From positions 1-64,000 of the forward strand of contig NZIK01000060.1 of assembly GCA_002691625.1 (NCBI GenBank): a stretch of 64,000 nucleotides of DNA, in the 5' to 3' direction. The stretch is from Alteromonadaceae bacterium (lineage in GTDB: Bacteria > Pseudomonadota > Gammaproteobacteria > Enterobacterales > Alteromonadaceae). Both the position numbers and the translations under genes were made by a program. Of this stretch, positions 36,265-47,003 are shown piece after piece. Each line of letters begins with the position of its first letter. Within the stretch, counting starts at the first letter, position 1. The notes beneath the pieces were generated by a model. The model was not told the DNA's origin and ran no database searches. It saw only the letters and a list, made by a program, of their open reading frames with translations.

Positions 36265-37530
36265 TTAGTAAGCGCCTACGTGTTGACCTAACATTTCTCG
36301 AGTAACAAGGACTACGCCTTTTTCTGATACTCGGAATCCTCTGGCACGGTCTTCGTCGTGGTCATAGCCAATGACAGTGCCTTCAGGGATAACGCAGCCT
36401 CTGTCTATGATTACCTTTCTTAATTTGCACCCGCGCATAATTTCAACGCCAGGCAGTATGACTGCATCTTCAATCAGTCCGTACGAGTGCACGCGAACAT
36501 TTGAAAAGCAGATTGAGTTTCGCAGGGTGGAACCAGAGATAATACAGCCGCCAGACACCACTGAGTTGATGGCTTCGCCTCGTCTATCTTCGTTTTCCCA
36601 CACAAACTTAGCAGGTGGCAATTGTTCTTGATAAGTCCAGATAGGCCATTTTTTATCATAAAGGTTCAACTGCGGAACAGGTGATACCATTTCCATGTTA
36701 GCGTCCCAGAATGAGTCAAGCGTACCCACATCTCGCCAATACGCTTTCTCACCGTTATCGGCTTCAAAGGGAAACGCATGAACCAAGTGCTCTTCAATGA
36801 TGGAAGGAATGATATCTTTACCAAAGTCTCGCTGTGAGCCTCTGTTCTTAGAATCTACACGCAGCTGTTCAAATAAAAACTCAGTATCAAAAACATAATT
36901 GCCCATTGATGCCAGGCAGCGAGTATCGTCATGAGGAAGCGGAGTAGGGTGTTCCGGTTTTTCTTCAAAGCCGTTTATACGGTATGACTCATCTACCGAC
37001 ATAACACCGAACGAGCCAGCAGCCTCCTCAATAGGTACAGACATGCACGACACGGTCATTTTAGCGCCAGACTCAACGTGTTTAGCCAGCATATCGCCGT
37101 AGTCCATGCGATAAATATGGTCACCAGATAAAATCATTACATATTTAGGAAGTTCATCCCTTATGATGTCAATATTTTGAAACACCGCGTCTGCAGTACC
37201 TTCATACCAATTATCTGAAAAGCGCTGAGAAGCTGGAAGAATTTCTACAGATTCACCTAACTCTCTTTTGAAATGACCCCAACCGCGAACAAGATGGCGA
37301 ATAAGAGAGTGTGATTTGTATTGCGTTACAACGCCAACGCGCTTTATTCCTGAGTTAATACAATTTGATAGAGGAAAATCAATAATTCTGAATTTACCAC
37401 CAAAATACAGTGCAGGTTTTGCTCTCCATTCTGTGAGCTCGTGTAACCTAGAGCCTTTACCACCAGCTAGAATCAACGCATAAGTATCACGAGTAAGGTT
37501 GCTTATGTAACGAGAACTCCGATCAGTCAT
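36265..37530 (-). CDS. glgC: Glucose-1-phosphate adenylyltransferase
   Basis: A 421-residue ADP-glucose pyrophosphorylase making the donor for glycogen. N-terminal nucleotidyltransferase: [20 protein letters not shown], then [19 protein letters not shown]; catalytic region [13 protein letters not shown] and [10 protein letters not shown]-terminal left-handed beta-helix ([19 protein letters not shown]). No other glg gene is adjacent, so it is apart from the usual glgBCAP cluster. Divergent from a ~500-base intergenic region. Confidence 0.96.
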   Translation of the reverse strand: MTDRSSRYISNLTRDTYALILAGGKGSRLHELTEWRAKPALYFGGKFRIIDFPLSNCINSGIKRVGVVTQYKSHSLIRHLVRGWGHFKRELGESVEILPASQRFSDNWYEGTADAVFQNIDIIRDELPKYVMILSGDHIYRMDYGDMLAKHVESGAKMTVSCMSVPIEEAAGSFGVMSVDESYRINGFEEKPEHPTPLPHDDTRCLASMGNYVFDTEFLFEQLRVDSKNRGSQRDFGKDIIPSIIEEHLVHAFPFEADNGEKAYWRDVGTLDSFWDANMEMVSPVPQLNLYDKKWPIWTYQEQLPPAKFVWENEDRRGEAINSVVSGGCIISGSTLRNSICFSNVRVHSYGLIEDAVILPGVEIMRGCKLRKVIIDRGCVIPEGTVIGYDHDEDRARGFRVSEKGVVLVTREMLGQHVGAY

Positions 37531-38029
37531 TTCTTAACAACTCCTGTTTATAAATGGTGCCGACTTAACACGATGATAAATCTCTTTGACTAGGTAAAAT
37601 CGCTATTAACACGGCTGAATGCGCTCTTTGATTATTAAATCCCTTGTCTCCACGCCTCGATAGATACGTGGACTTTCTTTGTCTCATATTACAGAACACC
37701 TGTAAAAATAATAGGTTGATTTCATCACTTTACATCACTTTTTCATTAACATTTATAACAATGATAGCGCTTTCTTTTGTTTCGTTAAGCATATAAGAAA
37801 AATGTGTTCGCCAAAAAGAGCATATTCAGAAAATAATACGTTAAGCACCCGCTGCCCGTGCCGCCCTAATCAAACGCGCCCGATTTAGGATCCACAGTGT
37901 GAATAGATGATTGGTTTACTAACAGAGACAAATTACTTTTTCATTAAAAAGGGTTTTTAGACAAATGCACAATGACATTTGTTAATTAAATGTTATATTT
38001 TGTTGTCGGTAATTAAAGAGGAGTAAAAC
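37531..38029. promoter_or_regulatory. Long intergenic region between glgC and the SRPBCC gene
   Basis: About 500 AT-rich bases without a gene. Just before the SRPBCC gene ATGACA (-35-like, 37972-37977) and ATATTT (37995-38000) are 17 bases apart, a plausible promoter. Nothing else recognisable. Confidence 0.35.
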
Positions 38030-38563
38030 ATGGGTGTGTTAAAAAAGTTATTGTTTACTGTGAGCGGGCTAATTGTCCTTGTGATTGTCAGCAGTTTCTT
38101 TATGCCTCAACAATATACCGTGGAACGCAGTATCATCATTGATGCTGAAACGTCAGATGTATACCCATACGTAGTAAATTTAAAGCAATGGGAAAAATGG
38201 GGAGTGTGGTTCAAACGAGACCCCAATATGGAACTTTCCTATGCAGGACCGGATCGTGCTATCGGCATGCGACTTGAGTGGAAAAGCGATACCGAAGGCG
38301 ATGGTGAAATGGAAATTGTTCAACTAGAGCACAATAGCAAGGTGGGTTACACGCTCTATTTCCCAGAAATGGATATGGGGTCGAGCGGTGTTGTAGAAAT
38401 TGAAGCCACAGACAGTGGTAGCCGCGTGACTTGGCGCGATGAGGGCACGGTGGATAACAATCCGATTAATAAGCTGTTTGTTTTATTTATAGACGACATA
38501 ATAGGCCCAGATTTCGCAATGGGTTTAGAGAATTTAAAAACCGTGGTGGAAAATAACGCCTAA
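38030..38563 (+). CDS. SRPBCC (START-like) domain protein with membrane anchor
   Basis: A 177-residue protein: one N-terminal membrane segment (about 5-25, LLFTVSGLIVLVIVSSFF), then a polyketide-cyclase/START-type fold with the opening YTVERSIIIDAETSDVYPYV and WEKWGVWFKRDPNME. The family binds hydrophobic ligands; the ligand is unknown. GAGGAG seven bases before ATG 38030 is a strong ribosome site. Confidence 0.82.
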   Translation: MGVLKKLLFTVSGLIVLVIVSSFFMPQQYTVERSIIIDAETSDVYPYVVNLKQWEKWGVWFKRDPNMELSYAGPDRAIGMRLEWKSDTEGDGEMEIVQLEHNSKVGYTLYFPEMDMGSSGVVEIEATDSGSRVTWRDEGTVDNNPINKLFVLFIDDIIGPDFAMGLENLKTVVENNA

Positions 38564-38599
38564 TGCATTTCTCCACAAAGCGCTTACCGAAAAGCTAGT

Positions 38600-38702
38600 A
38601 ACGTAAGCGTTTATCTTGTTCGTTTAACATGATTTTTTATATAGTCTTTTACATAGCCTTTTAACATGATCCTTAAACATAAGACCTCGTAAAACTGTGC
38701 AT
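38600..38702. repeat. Degenerate TTTTAACATGAT-type repeats
   Basis: Related words follow each other: GTTTAACATGATTTTTTATA, TAGTCTTTTACATAGCC, TTTTAACATGATCCTTAAAC and ATAAGACC. Unit roughly 17-20 bases with strong drift. Confidence 0.55.
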
Positions 38703-38725
38703 ATAATAAAAAACGAATCTACATC

Positions 38726-39886
38726 ATGACCAACAAGAAGCACCTTTTAGTAACTGGGTTATCGTTTAATAAATTAGCAGACTTACTTATTTCTGCGAAA
38801 ACCACGCTTCCCGCTTTACTCATTGTTCTTGGCGCGCCGGCTTGGATGGTCGGGTGGTTGGTGCCAATCCGTGAATCTGGTGCACTCTTACCTAAAGTGC
38901 TCATTAGCATGTATCTACGTAATAATGCTGCTCGGTATAAAGTGTGGCGTGTGGGTATTTGTATTCAAATTTCCTCAGTAGTGGGCATATTGTGCTCTGC
39001 AGTCTTACTTGATGGCTTTAATGCGGGACTGTGCATTCTAGGCTTTCTCATACTGCTGAGCTTAGGTCGTTCTGCATGTTCGTTAACCGTTAAAGACATT
39101 GAAGCAGATGTGGTACCCAAGGGAGAGCGGGGTAATCTTGTTGGATTGGCGTCTACTATTTCAGGCGTAATGACGCTGCTGGTTGCGGTTCCTCTACTCA
39201 TCTTTGATGACACGTTTAAAGATAACGCTTTGCTGGGCGTACTGGTGTGCGCTGCGGTATCGTTCACTATTACGCTTTTATGCATGTTCAATTTGAAAAC
39301 AAAGGTAGAAGACAACGGCGATGATAAAGGCAAAATGTTTTCTATCCGTTTCGATAAAACGGTTTATCAGTTTGTCTTTGTGCGAGGTCTCTTTGTTCAT
39401 TCTGCGCTGGTAGCCCCATACTTCATGCTGGAAAATGGTGATAATGCGCAGAAATTATTACCTATTTATATTGCCGCGCAGGCATTAGCATCTATGTGCT
39501 CTTCGTTACTTTGGGGAAAAGTTGCAGATTACAGCGCAAAGCTAACGCTGCAAATAGCAGGTGTGCTTACCATAGCTGCTTGCGTAGGCTTACTAATCAT
39601 AGAGTCTGACACACTTATCATTTCTGCTGTTTTGTTTTTCATTTTGTCTATTGCTCACTCTGGGGTAAGAACGGGACGAAAGACATACAGCCTTGATGTC
39701 AAAGAAGGGCAAGAGCGCACAGAACTGGTGGGGTTTTCAAATACGGCAATCGGCATAATCCTACTCACCTTCGGGGCGGTGTATGCCGCTATAGGCCCAT
39801 TTTTGTCGTTCTCGGTGGTGTATATTATGACCGCCATGATGGTTGTGGCCACGATATCCACAGCGATACTGCCGAACGAAAAATAA
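38726..39886 (+). CDS. MFS-type membrane transporter
   Basis: A 386-residue protein with 10-12 hydrophobic segments. The loop KVLISMYLRNNAARYKVWR replaces the usual motif A, and ARSACSLTVKDIEADVVP-like residues (SLGRSACSLTVKDIEADV) sit after helix 4. The general shape is that of MFS permeases, but no subfamily signature allows a substrate call. The ribosome site is weak. Single gene between the SRPBCC gene and the liu cluster (convergent). Confidence 0.75.
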   Translation: MTNKKHLLVTGLSFNKLADLLISAKTTLPALLIVLGAPAWMVGWLVPIRESGALLPKVLISMYLRNNAARYKVWRVGICIQISSVVGILCSAVLLDGFNAGLCILGFLILLSLGRSACSLTVKDIEADVVPKGERGNLVGLASTISGVMTLLVAVPLLIFDDTFKDNALLGVLVCAAVSFTITLLCMFNLKTKVEDNGDDKGKMFSIRFDKTVYQFVFVRGLFVHSALVAPYFMLENGDNAQKLLPIYIAAQALASMCSSLLWGKVADYSAKLTLQIAGVLTIAACVGLLIIESDTLIISAVLFFILSIAHSGVRTGRKTYSLDVKEGQERTELVGFSNTAIGIILLTFGAVYAAIGPFLSFSVVYIMTAMMVVATISTAILPNEK

Positions 39887-39935
39887 AAGCGGTAAAAGGC
39901 TATTTTATTAAGCCTATTTTATTAAGCCAAACTAG
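39887..39935. repeat. 16-17-base direct repeat after the MFS gene
   Basis: GGCTATTTTATTAAGC is followed immediately by CTATTTTATTAAGC, two copies of CTATTTTATTAAGC. A second low-complexity cluster of ACTTTAAA words occupies 40009-40060. Confidence 0.75.
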
Positions 39936-39951
39936 AGTCTGTTTCGACAAC

Positions 39952-39983
39952 AAAAAAAAAGGGTGCCGATAAATTAGCACCCT
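39952..39983 (-). terminator. Rho-independent terminator of the liu operon
   Basis: On the minus strand AGGGTGC pairs with GCACCC around a ten-base loop (39961-39983) and is followed by nine T (39952-39960). Strong stop for liuB-liuE transcription; on the plus strand the hairpin lacks a T-run. Confidence 0.8.
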
Positions 39984-40105
39984 AATATGTTTAAGGCGGC
40001 TGCCCCAGTGGTTTAAAGTTACTTTAAAACTACTTTAAAAATAGGTTAAAACAGCCTTTGCCAAATGAGCCTAAGCTCAAAAACGCCTAGGCTAAAAGAC
40101 ACTAA

Positions 40106-41005
40106 TTAGCTAGTCAAAAGCGCGTTGGCTACTTTAGAAGCTGGAGACTTATTGATCACCTTCGAAATAAAGTCTGTCGCTACAAGCAGCTTTTGCATGT
40201 CGATATTTGTTTCTATGCCCATGCCGTTTAGCATATAAAGCACATCTTCAGTAGCCACATTACCGCTTGCACCTTTAGCGTAAGGGCAACCGCCTAAGCC
40301 TGCTACAGCAGAGTCAATGGACGCCACTCCGTATTGCAATGCCGCGTAAATATTCACAAGCGCCTGTCCATAGGTATCGTGAAAGTGAACGGCAACATCG
40401 TCGACGGACAACACAGTTAACACACTATCTAGTAAGCGCTGAGTCGCCGTAGGTGTACCCGTGCCTATTGTGTCGCCTAATGAAATTTCATAGCAGCCCA
40501 TGTCAAGCAGCTGCTTAGATACTTTTGAAACGGCATTAGGTGCTATTTCACCTTCATAAGGGCAACCCATAACACATGACACATACCCACGTACTCTCAT
40601 ATTATGAGCATGGGCTTTCTCAATAACGGGTTCAAATTTTTGCAAACTCTCGTCAATTGAGCAGTTTATATTTTTCTTAGAAAACGACTCAGAGGCGGCG
40701 CCAAATCCCGCCCCCTCTGTGACTCCAGCCTCTATGGCAGCATCTAACCCCTTAACGTTTGGGGTTAGGGCTGAATAGACTATAGCGTTGGCTTTGTTGA
40801 TGCCCGTAAACACATTGCCAGAATCAGCCATTTGTGGCACCCATTTGGGCGAAACAAAACTTCCAGCCTCAATGCGCTTCAGGCCTGTTTCAGACAGTAA
40901 GTTGATAAACGCAATTTTGTCATCAACAGTAACGATGGACTTTTCATTTTGAAGACCATCTCTTGCCCCAACTTCAACAATACTGACGTGCTGTGGTATA
41001 CCCAT
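40106..41005 (-). CDS. liuE: Hydroxymethylglutaryl-CoA lyase
   Basis: A 299-residue TIM-barrel enzyme that splits HMG-CoA to acetoacetate and acetyl-CoA, the last step of leucine breakdown. Metal/substrate motif VEVGARDGLQNEK at the start, SLGDTIGTGTP in the middle, VHFHDTYGQALVN, and the catalytic-Cys signature GLGGCPYAKGASGNVATEDV. Five bases after liuD; last gene of the liu operon. Confidence 0.96.
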   Translation of the reverse strand: MGIPQHVSIVEVGARDGLQNEKSIVTVDDKIAFINLLSETGLKRIEAGSFVSPKWVPQMADSGNVFTGINKANAIVYSALTPNVKGLDAAIEAGVTEGAGFGAASESFSKKNINCSIDESLQKFEPVIEKAHAHNMRVRGYVSCVMGCPYEGEIAPNAVSKVSKQLLDMGCYEISLGDTIGTGTPTATQRLLDSVLTVLSVDDVAVHFHDTYGQALVNIYAALQYGVASIDSAVAGLGGCPYAKGASGNVATEDVLYMLNGMGIETNIDMQKLLVATDFISKVINKSPASKVANALLTS

Positions 41006-41010
41006 GGCGA

Positions 41011-43029
41011 CTAAGCTCCCTGTGCGTCGGCACTTGTGAATTCGAGTAAGGCTGCGCCGCCGTCTACCAATTCACCTGGTTCAAAGTAAAAGCTGTCTAC
41101 AACACCATCGCTAGGGGCTACAATGCTGTGTTCCATTTTCATGGCTTCCATAACGAGAATTGGCTCGCCTTTTTTCACCTTTTCACCGCATTTCACTAAG
41201 TGAGCCACTATGGTGCCGTTCATTGGGGCATCGAAGTTAGTGTTACCACTATTTTCATCATCATCGCCTTCAGATGGGGCAACAACAGTGAAGTTGATAT
41301 ACGTATCTTGGTTGTATAAGCCAAAATCGCCATCGCTTACTGCGAAGGTGTATTTCGATTTAATACCTGCTACTTCAACGTTAAGCTGATGATCATTGAT
41401 GGCGCCACTGACTTTCACCGTGGAGTTTGCCGTTGTAATTTCCCATGCCGCAGATGCATCGGCATTAAACACATGACACACCGTTACCGTGAACTCTTCT
41501 TCGCCAACTAATAGCGTAAGCTGCTCTTCGTGAGACGCGTTTGCCCGCCATGCACCGGCTGTAAACCAAGGGGAATAGCTTGCTCTGTCAGCAGCTAAGC
41601 CTTTTTCAAAACGGCGACGTAATACGGCCAATATCGCCATTACCGGTAACTTTGCCTGAATGTCGCGCTTAGCCTCAGCAAATAATGCGTCGTTGTGCTT
41701 TTCAACAAAGGTGGTGGTTAATTCTGCAGCCTTAAATGCGCTATTGCTTGCTACGCGCTTGAGAAAATCGATATTGGTTGTTACACCCGCAATATGATAA
41801 TCGCCAAGGGCATGCAATAATCTTTTAAGCGCGATATCACGAGACTCGCCCCATACCACAAGCTTTGCAATCATTGGGTCGTAATAAACACTCACCTCGT
41901 CACCTTGCACAACACCCGTGTCTACCCGTATAAGTGAAGACTCTTCAGGTGGTTGCAACAAATGCAAAACACCTGTGGAAGGTAAGAAGTTATTGGCTGG
42001 ATCTTCAGCGTAAATACGGGCTTCAAATGCGTGCCCATTTAACGTTAATTCCTGCTGGGTTTTAGGCAGCGCATTGCCTTCTGCCACACTCAACTGCCAC
42101 TGGACCAAATCTTCGCCAGTGATCATTTCCGTAACAGGGTGTTCTACCTGAAGGCGGGTGTTCATTTCCATGAAGTAGAATGAGCCGTCCTCATCTAATA
42201 AGAACTCGACGGTACCAGCACCTTCATAATTAATCGCTTTTGCCGCCAAGATTGCCGCTTCACCCATGCTTTCCCGAATGCTTTGGGTCATGTTTGGCGC
42301 AGGCGCTTCTTCAATAATTTTTTGGTGTCGACGCTGTACCGAGCAGTCTCGCTCAAATAAGAACACGCCGTTATCATGGCTATCACAGAATACTTGTATT
42401 TCCACGTGGCGAGGGCGAGTGAGGTACTTTTCTACAAGCATATGATCGTCGCCAAAGCTTGCCATAGACTCGCGTTTTGCCGCGTTAAGTGCCTGAGTGA
42501 ATTCGCCTTCGTTCCACACCTGACGCATACCTTTACCGCCGCCACCTGCGGCCGCTTTTAGTAATACTGGGTAGCCCATGTCATCTGCCGCTTGTTTAAG
42601 CGTAGACTCTTGCTGATCATCACCGTGATAGCCTGGTACTAGCGGTACACCTGCTTCTTCCATAATCCGTTTGGCAGCAGATTTTGAGCCCATGGCTTCA
42701 ATAGCAGACGCCGGCGGCCCCACAAAAATAATGTCATTAGACTTACAAAGATTGGCAAATTCGGCATTTTCAGATAAGAAACCATAGCCCGGATGAATCG
42801 CGTCAACGCCCAGTGCTTTTGCGTGCTCAATAATAAGGTCGCTGCGTAAATAGCTATCTTTAGAGGGGGATGGTCCAAGGTGAATGGCTTCGTCGGCCAT
42901 GGCAACATGACGTGCGTTAACGTCGGCATCAGAGTAAACGGCGACGGTTTTTACACCTAAGTGTTTTGCCGTCTTCATTACTCGGCATGCTATTTCGCCG
43001 CGGTTTGCCACTAAGAGTTTATTTATCAT
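41011..43029 (-). CDS. liuD: Methylcrotonyl-CoA carboxylase, biotin-carrying alpha subunit
   Basis: The product is 672 residues. Biotin carboxylase half: KLLVANRGEIACRVM, ATP-grasp LLKAAAGGGGKGMRQV, and VEFLLDEDGSFYFMEMNTRL. The C-terminal biotinyl domain has VMEAMKMEHS, with the biotinylated Lys. Together with LiuB it carboxylates 3-methylcrotonyl-CoA. ATG 43029 is used because it overlaps the liuC stop as TAATG and matches the family N-terminus; the frame is open to 43047. Confidence 0.96.
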   Translation of the reverse strand: MINKLLVANRGEIACRVMKTAKHLGVKTVAVYSDADVNARHVAMADEAIHLGPSPSKDSYLRSDLIIEHAKALGVDAIHPGYGFLSENAEFANLCKSNDIIFVGPPASAIEAMGSKSAAKRIMEEAGVPLVPGYHGDDQQESTLKQAADDMGYPVLLKAAAGGGGKGMRQVWNEGEFTQALNAAKRESMASFGDDHMLVEKYLTRPRHVEIQVFCDSHDNGVFLFERDCSVQRRHQKIIEEAPAPNMTQSIRESMGEAAILAAKAINYEGAGTVEFLLDEDGSFYFMEMNTRLQVEHPVTEMITGEDLVQWQLSVAEGNALPKTQQELTLNGHAFEARIYAEDPANNFLPSTGVLHLLQPPEESSLIRVDTGVVQGDEVSVYYDPMIAKLVVWGESRDIALKRLLHALGDYHIAGVTTNIDFLKRVASNSAFKAAELTTTFVEKHNDALFAEAKRDIQAKLPVMAILAVLRRRFEKGLAADRASYSPWFTAGAWRANASHEEQLTLLVGEEEFTVTVCHVFNADASAAWEITTANSTVKVSGAINDHQLNVEVAGIKSKYTFAVSDGDFGLYNQDTYINFTVVAPSEGDDDENSGNTNFDAPMNGTIVAHLVKCGEKVKKGEPILVMEAMKMEHSIVAPSDGVVDSFYFEPGELVDGGAALLEFTSADAQGA

Positions 43030-43862
43030 TATTTTGCCTCCAACCAAGCTGCTTTGCGCTTTTCAAGAAACGCACTTAGGCCCTCTTGGCCTTCTTCAGA
43101 AGTTCTTACTTTGGCGATGAGTTTGCTGGTATCGTTTAACATGTCGCTGTCTACTGGCTTATGGGATACCCACTGAACCAGCGCCTTTGATTGTGATACG
43201 GCCTGCGGACCATTTTTCAATATGCTAGCGATGATATCGTTAACTGTGCTGTCTAAGTCTTCTTCATTGACCGCTTCGCTCAGTAAGCCCAAACGTCTGG
43301 CTCGTCTTGCAGAAAACACTTCAGCCGTTTGAAAATAGCGTCTGCATACGCGCGCACCCATTGCCTCAATAACATAAGGGCTGATAGTCGCGGGCACTAA
43401 ACCAATTTTTACTTCGCTTAAGCAAAAGTTAGTCAGTTTACTGCCGATGGCGATATCACAGCAGGCGATAAGCCCTACCGCGCCGCCAAATGCAGCACCT
43501 TGGACTCTTGCAATGGTAGGCTTTGGCAGGGTGTAAAGCGTATGAAGCATTGAGGCAAGCCCCATGGCATCTTCACGATTTTGTGCCTCGGTGTAACTGG
43601 CCATCTTTTTCATCCAGTTGAGGTCGGCACCGGCACTAAAACTTTTGCCTTCAGCGCGTAAAACAACAGCGCGAACAGAGTCATCAAGGCCTGCTTTTTT
43701 AAAAAGCCTTTCTAGCTCGGCAATCATGTCTTCATTAAACGCATTGTGCTTTTCAGCACGGTTCAATGTAACGGTAGCGATATGTTTGTCATCTACGTGA
43801 TACGTTACTGCGTCAGATACTATATTTTCTTTTTGGGGATTATTTCTTTGGGTGTTGTCCAT
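43029..43862 (-). CDS. liuC: Methylglutaconyl-CoA hydratase
   Basis: A 277-residue crotonase-fold enzyme hydrating 3-methylglutaconyl-CoA to HMG-CoA. Oxyanion-hole loops are VLRAEGKSFSAGADLNWM and VQGAAFGGAVGLIACCD, with the conserved catalytic-region SEVKIGLVPATISPYV. Eleven bases after liuB and overlapping liuD by one base. Slightly longer N-terminus than relatives (~15 residues). Confidence 0.93.
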   Translation of the reverse strand: MDNTQRNNPQKENIVSDAVTYHVDDKHIATVTLNRAEKHNAFNEDMIAELERLFKKAGLDDSVRAVVLRAEGKSFSAGADLNWMKKMASYTEAQNREDAMGLASMLHTLYTLPKPTIARVQGAAFGGAVGLIACCDIAIGSKLTNFCLSEVKIGLVPATISPYVIEAMGARVCRRYFQTAEVFSARRARRLGLLSEAVNEEDLDSTVNDIIASILKNGPQAVSQSKALVQWVSHKPVDSDMLNDTSKLIAKVRTSEEGQEGLSAFLEKRKAAWLEAK

Positions 43863-43873
43863 TCGTGATGCTC

Positions 43874-45481
43874 CTACATTCTAAATATGCCGAATTGCGT
43901 TTCTTCAATTGGCTTATTAAGTGCTGCAGATAATGACAAACCCAATACTAAGCGAGTGTCTGCGGGGTCAATCACGCCATCGTCCCATAATCTCGCTGAC
44001 GCGAAGTAGGGGTGTCCTTGCTCTTCGTATTTATCAACAACAGGTTGTTTGAATTGCTTTTCTTCTTCTTCGCTCCAGCTTTCGCCAGCACGCTCTTTTT
44101 GATCGCGCTTAACCTGAGCCAATACGCCAGCCGCTTGTTCACCGCCCATCACAGAAATACGTGCATTGGGCCACATAAACATAAAGCGTGGGTCGTATGC
44201 TCTGCCGCACATGCCGTAGTTACCAGCACCAAAACTACCGCCGATGAGTACCGTTAGTTTAGGTACATTAGCACAGGCTACAGCCGTTACCATTTTGGCA
44301 CCGTGTTTCGCAATGCCGCCATGCTCGTACTGTTTACCCACCATAAAGCCGGTGATGTTTTGTAAAAATATAAGAGGAATTTTTCGCTGAGCGCAAAGCT
44401 CAACAAAGTGCGCGCCCTTCATGGCGCTCTCGCCAAATAGAATGCCGTTATTAGCAACAATGCCAACGGGGTTCCCGAAAAGGCGGGCGAAACCGCACAC
44501 AAGTGTGGTGCCGTAAAGTGGCTTAAACTCATCAAAGTCAGAATCATCGATTATGCGAGCGATGATCTCTCTCACGTCAAAGGTCTGCCTGCTATCTTTA
44601 GGCACAATGCCATAAATTTCTTTTGGATCGAACTTAGGTGGCTTAGGCTCTTTAACATCAAGCAGCTTTGGCTTTTCTCTGTTAAGACGGGAGACTGCAT
44701 TTCGAGCAAGCGATAAAGCGTGATGATCATTATTGGCTAATTGATCAGCAACGCCGGAAATACGGGTATGAACGTCTCCGCCACCCAGTTCTTCAGCACT
44801 AACCACTTCACCAGTGGCCGCTTTTACCAGCGGTGGACCACCCAGAAAGATAGTTGCCTGTTCTTTCACGATGATGCTTTCATCAGCCATGGCGGGAACG
44901 TAGGCACCACCCGCGGTGCACGAGCCCATCACTACCGCAATTTGCGGAATATTTTTGGCCGACATATTCGCTTGATTGAAAAAGATTCGACCGAAGTGTT
45001 CTCTGTCAGGAAATACTTCATCTTGACGAGGTAAGTTTGCGCCACCTGAGTCTACAAGATAGATACAAGGAAGATTGTTCTGCTCGGCAATCGTTTGGGC
45101 TCGTAAATGCTTTTTAACAGTGAGCGGGTAATAGGTGCCGCCTTTTACTGTGGCGTCGTTGGCCACAATCATGCACTCAGTGCCGGCAACCATACCGATA
45201 CCTGCCACTACACCTGCACACGGCACGTAGTCGTCGTAGACTTCCCATGCTGCAAGTTGGCCAATTTCAAGAAATGGGGTGTCTTTATCGAGAAGGGCGT
45301 TTATACGATCTCTTGGGAGAAGCTTTCCGCGTGAGATATGACGTTCGGCAGCTTTCTCTCCGCCGCCCTGTGCGATTTTCATTATTTTTTCGTGCAAGTC
45401 ATCGACTTGCGCCTGCATGTGTTCGCGGTTTGCTGCGAACGTTTCAGATTTGGTATTTACACTTGAACGTAGAACGGGCAT
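43874..45481 (-). CDS. liuB: Methylcrotonyl-CoA carboxylase, beta (carboxyltransferase) subunit
   Basis: A 535-residue carboxyltransferase of the crotonase superfamily. Visible: [59 protein letters not shown] and [19 protein letters not shown], all MCC-beta signatures. It transfers CO2 from biotin on LiuD to methylcrotonyl-CoA. AGGAGG upstream of ATG 45481 is nearly perfect, so this is a strongly translated start. A 350-base gap separates it from liuA. Confidence 0.96.
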   Translation of the reverse strand: MPVLRSSVNTKSETFAANREHMQAQVDDLHEKIMKIAQGGGEKAAERHISRGKLLPRDRINALLDKDTPFLEIGQLAAWEVYDDYVPCAGVVAGIGMVAGTECMIVANDATVKGGTYYPLTVKKHLRAQTIAEQNNLPCIYLVDSGGANLPRQDEVFPDREHFGRIFFNQANMSAKNIPQIAVVMGSCTAGGAYVPAMADESIIVKEQATIFLGGPPLVKAATGEVVSAEELGGGDVHTRISGVADQLANNDHHALSLARNAVSRLNREKPKLLDVKEPKPPKFDPKEIYGIVPKDSRQTFDVREIIARIIDDSDFDEFKPLYGTTLVCGFARLFGNPVGIVANNGILFGESAMKGAHFVELCAQRKIPLIFLQNITGFMVGKQYEHGGIAKHGAKMVTAVACANVPKLTVLIGGSFGAGNYGMCGRAYDPRFMFMWPNARISVMGGEQAAGVLAQVKRDQKERAGESWSEEEEKQFKQPVVDKYEEQGHPYFASARLWDDGVIDPADTRLVLGLSLSAALNKPIEETQFGIFRM

Positions 45482-45833
45482 ACCCCCTCCTGTGTATTAG
45501 CACTTGATAGCGGCGCTGTTAATTTATTATTCAAATTATCTTGAAGCTAAAAGGATAGTCGGTGTTGTTGTATTTCGTTTTATTATTAATCCGAAGCTTC
45601 AAACGTAAAATTAAGATGTGCAAACAGGCAAAGCTTCTGGCATGGGCTTGAATCTTAGGAAGCAAGTGCGAGAGACATCTATACCAGAAGTTCACTGAAT
45701 ATACATGTCTCGCAATTACAGTCTCTAGCGTCTGCGCGCTTTCCAATCGCTTCGTACACTCAGCTATCGCTGAGCGTTCAATGCGATTTAGCTAAGCCTT
45801 TAACGACGCTCTGCCTTGTTTATTTCACAAACC
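45482..45833. other. Unusual gap inside the liu cluster with inverted repeats
   Basis: About 350 bases between liuA and liuB with no convincing gene. On the minus strand GCGAGACATGTATA pairs imperfectly with TATAGATGTCTCTCGC (about 45667-45712), CTCAGC pairs with GCTGAG near 45759-45774, and TTGAAGC/GCTTCAA form another inverted pair (about 45540-45603). A half-palindrome TTTTACGT lies at 45604-45611. It could hold a second promoter for liuB or be a small non-autonomous insertion. Confidence 0.45.
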
Positions 45834-47003
45834 TTATTTAGATTCGTTAAATAGCTCTCGACCTATCAGCATACGTCTAATTTCAGAGGTACCTGCGCCA
45901 ATTTCATACAGCTTGGCATCGCGTAAAAGACGACCCGTAGGGTATTCGTTGATATAGCCGTTACCACCAAGTAATTGAATGGCGTCCAATGCTATTTTCG
46001 TTGCTAGCTCTGCAGAATAAAGAATGGCGCCCGCCGCATCTTTACGGGTGGTTTCACCGCGATCGCAAGACTGTGCTACCGCGTAAACATAGGCTCTTGA
46101 TGCATTCATTTGCGTATACATGTCGGCAACTTTGCCCTGAACTAGCTGAAACTGTCCGATTGATTGACCAAACTGCTCTCGGTCGTGCACATAAGGAACT
46201 ACAATATCCATACATGCTTGCATGATGCCAAGTGGTCCGCCAGATAGCACAAGCCTTTCGTAGTCTAAACCACTCATTAACACGCGAACGCCTTCGCCTA
46301 AGTTTCCTAAGATGTTTTCAGCTGGCACTTCACAGTCTTCAAACACAAGTTCACATGTATTTGATGAGCGCATGCCGAGTTTATCTAGCTTCTGTGCACG
46401 GCTGAAGCCTGGGAAGTCACGCTCAACGATAAACGCCGTTATGCCTCTTGGACCCGCTGCTGGGTCGGTCTTTGCGTAGATAACAAAGGTATGCGCATCT
46501 GGACCGTTAGTGATCCACATTTTGTTACCGTTTAAGATGTATTTGTCGCCTCGTTTCTCTGCGCGCAGCTTCATGCTTACCACGTCAGAACCGGCGTTTG
46601 GCTCACTCATCGCAAGGGCGCCGATATGCTCACCAGAAACGAGTTTTGGAAGGTACTTTTCTCGTTGGGCTTCGTTGCCGTTACGGTATATTTGGTTGAT
46701 ACACAAATTTGAGTGAGCGCCATAGCTTAGGCCAATGCCGCCAGAAGCACGGCTTACTTCTTCCATTGCTATGGTATGAGCTAAATAACCCATTCCTGAT
46801 CCGCCATACTGCTCTGAAACCGTCACGCCGTTAAGGCCCATGTCGCCTAACTTCGTCCATAGCTGGTTAGGGAACTGGTTATCTTCGTCAGCCTGTGCAG
46901 CAAGTGGTGCAATTTCGTTTTGAGCAAACTGATAGACCTGATCTCGAAGCATATCGATTTCTTCGCCAAGTCCAAAATTCATCGTAGGGTAGGAGGTGTT
47001 CAT
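45834..47003 (-). CDS. liuA: Isovaleryl-CoA dehydrogenase
   Basis: A 389-residue flavin acyl-CoA dehydrogenase, first committed step after leucine transamination and decarboxylation. [20 protein letters not shown] and [16 protein letters not shown] bind FAD; the isovaleryl-specific catalytic Glu sits in [15 protein letters not shown], as in human [23 protein letters not shown] closes the protein. The ATG overlaps the liuR stop by four bases. Confidence 0.96.
   Translation of the reverse strand: MNTSYPTMNFGLGEEIDMLRDQVYQFAQNEIAPLAAQADEDNQFPNQLWTKLGDMGLNGVTVSEQYGGSGMGYLAHTIAMEEVSRASGGIGLSYGAHSNLCINQIYRNGNEAQREKYLPKLVSGEHIGALAMSEPNAGSDVVSMKLRAEKRGDKYILNGNKMWITNGPDAHTFVIYAKTDPAAGPRGITAFIVERDFPGFSRAQKLDKLGMRSSNTCELVFEDCEVPAENILGNLGEGVRVLMSGLDYERLVLSGGPLGIMQACMDIVVPYVHDREQFGQSIGQFQLVQGKVADMYTQMNASRAYVYAVAQSCDRGETTRKDAAGAILYSAELATKIALDAIQLLGGNGYINEYPTGRLLRDAKLYEIGAGTSEIRRMLIGRELFNESK

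Noticed and set aside
45531..45746. 71-residue minus-strand frame in the liu gap
   Set aside because: No start signal or family resemblance; it runs through the inverted repeats and is probably random.
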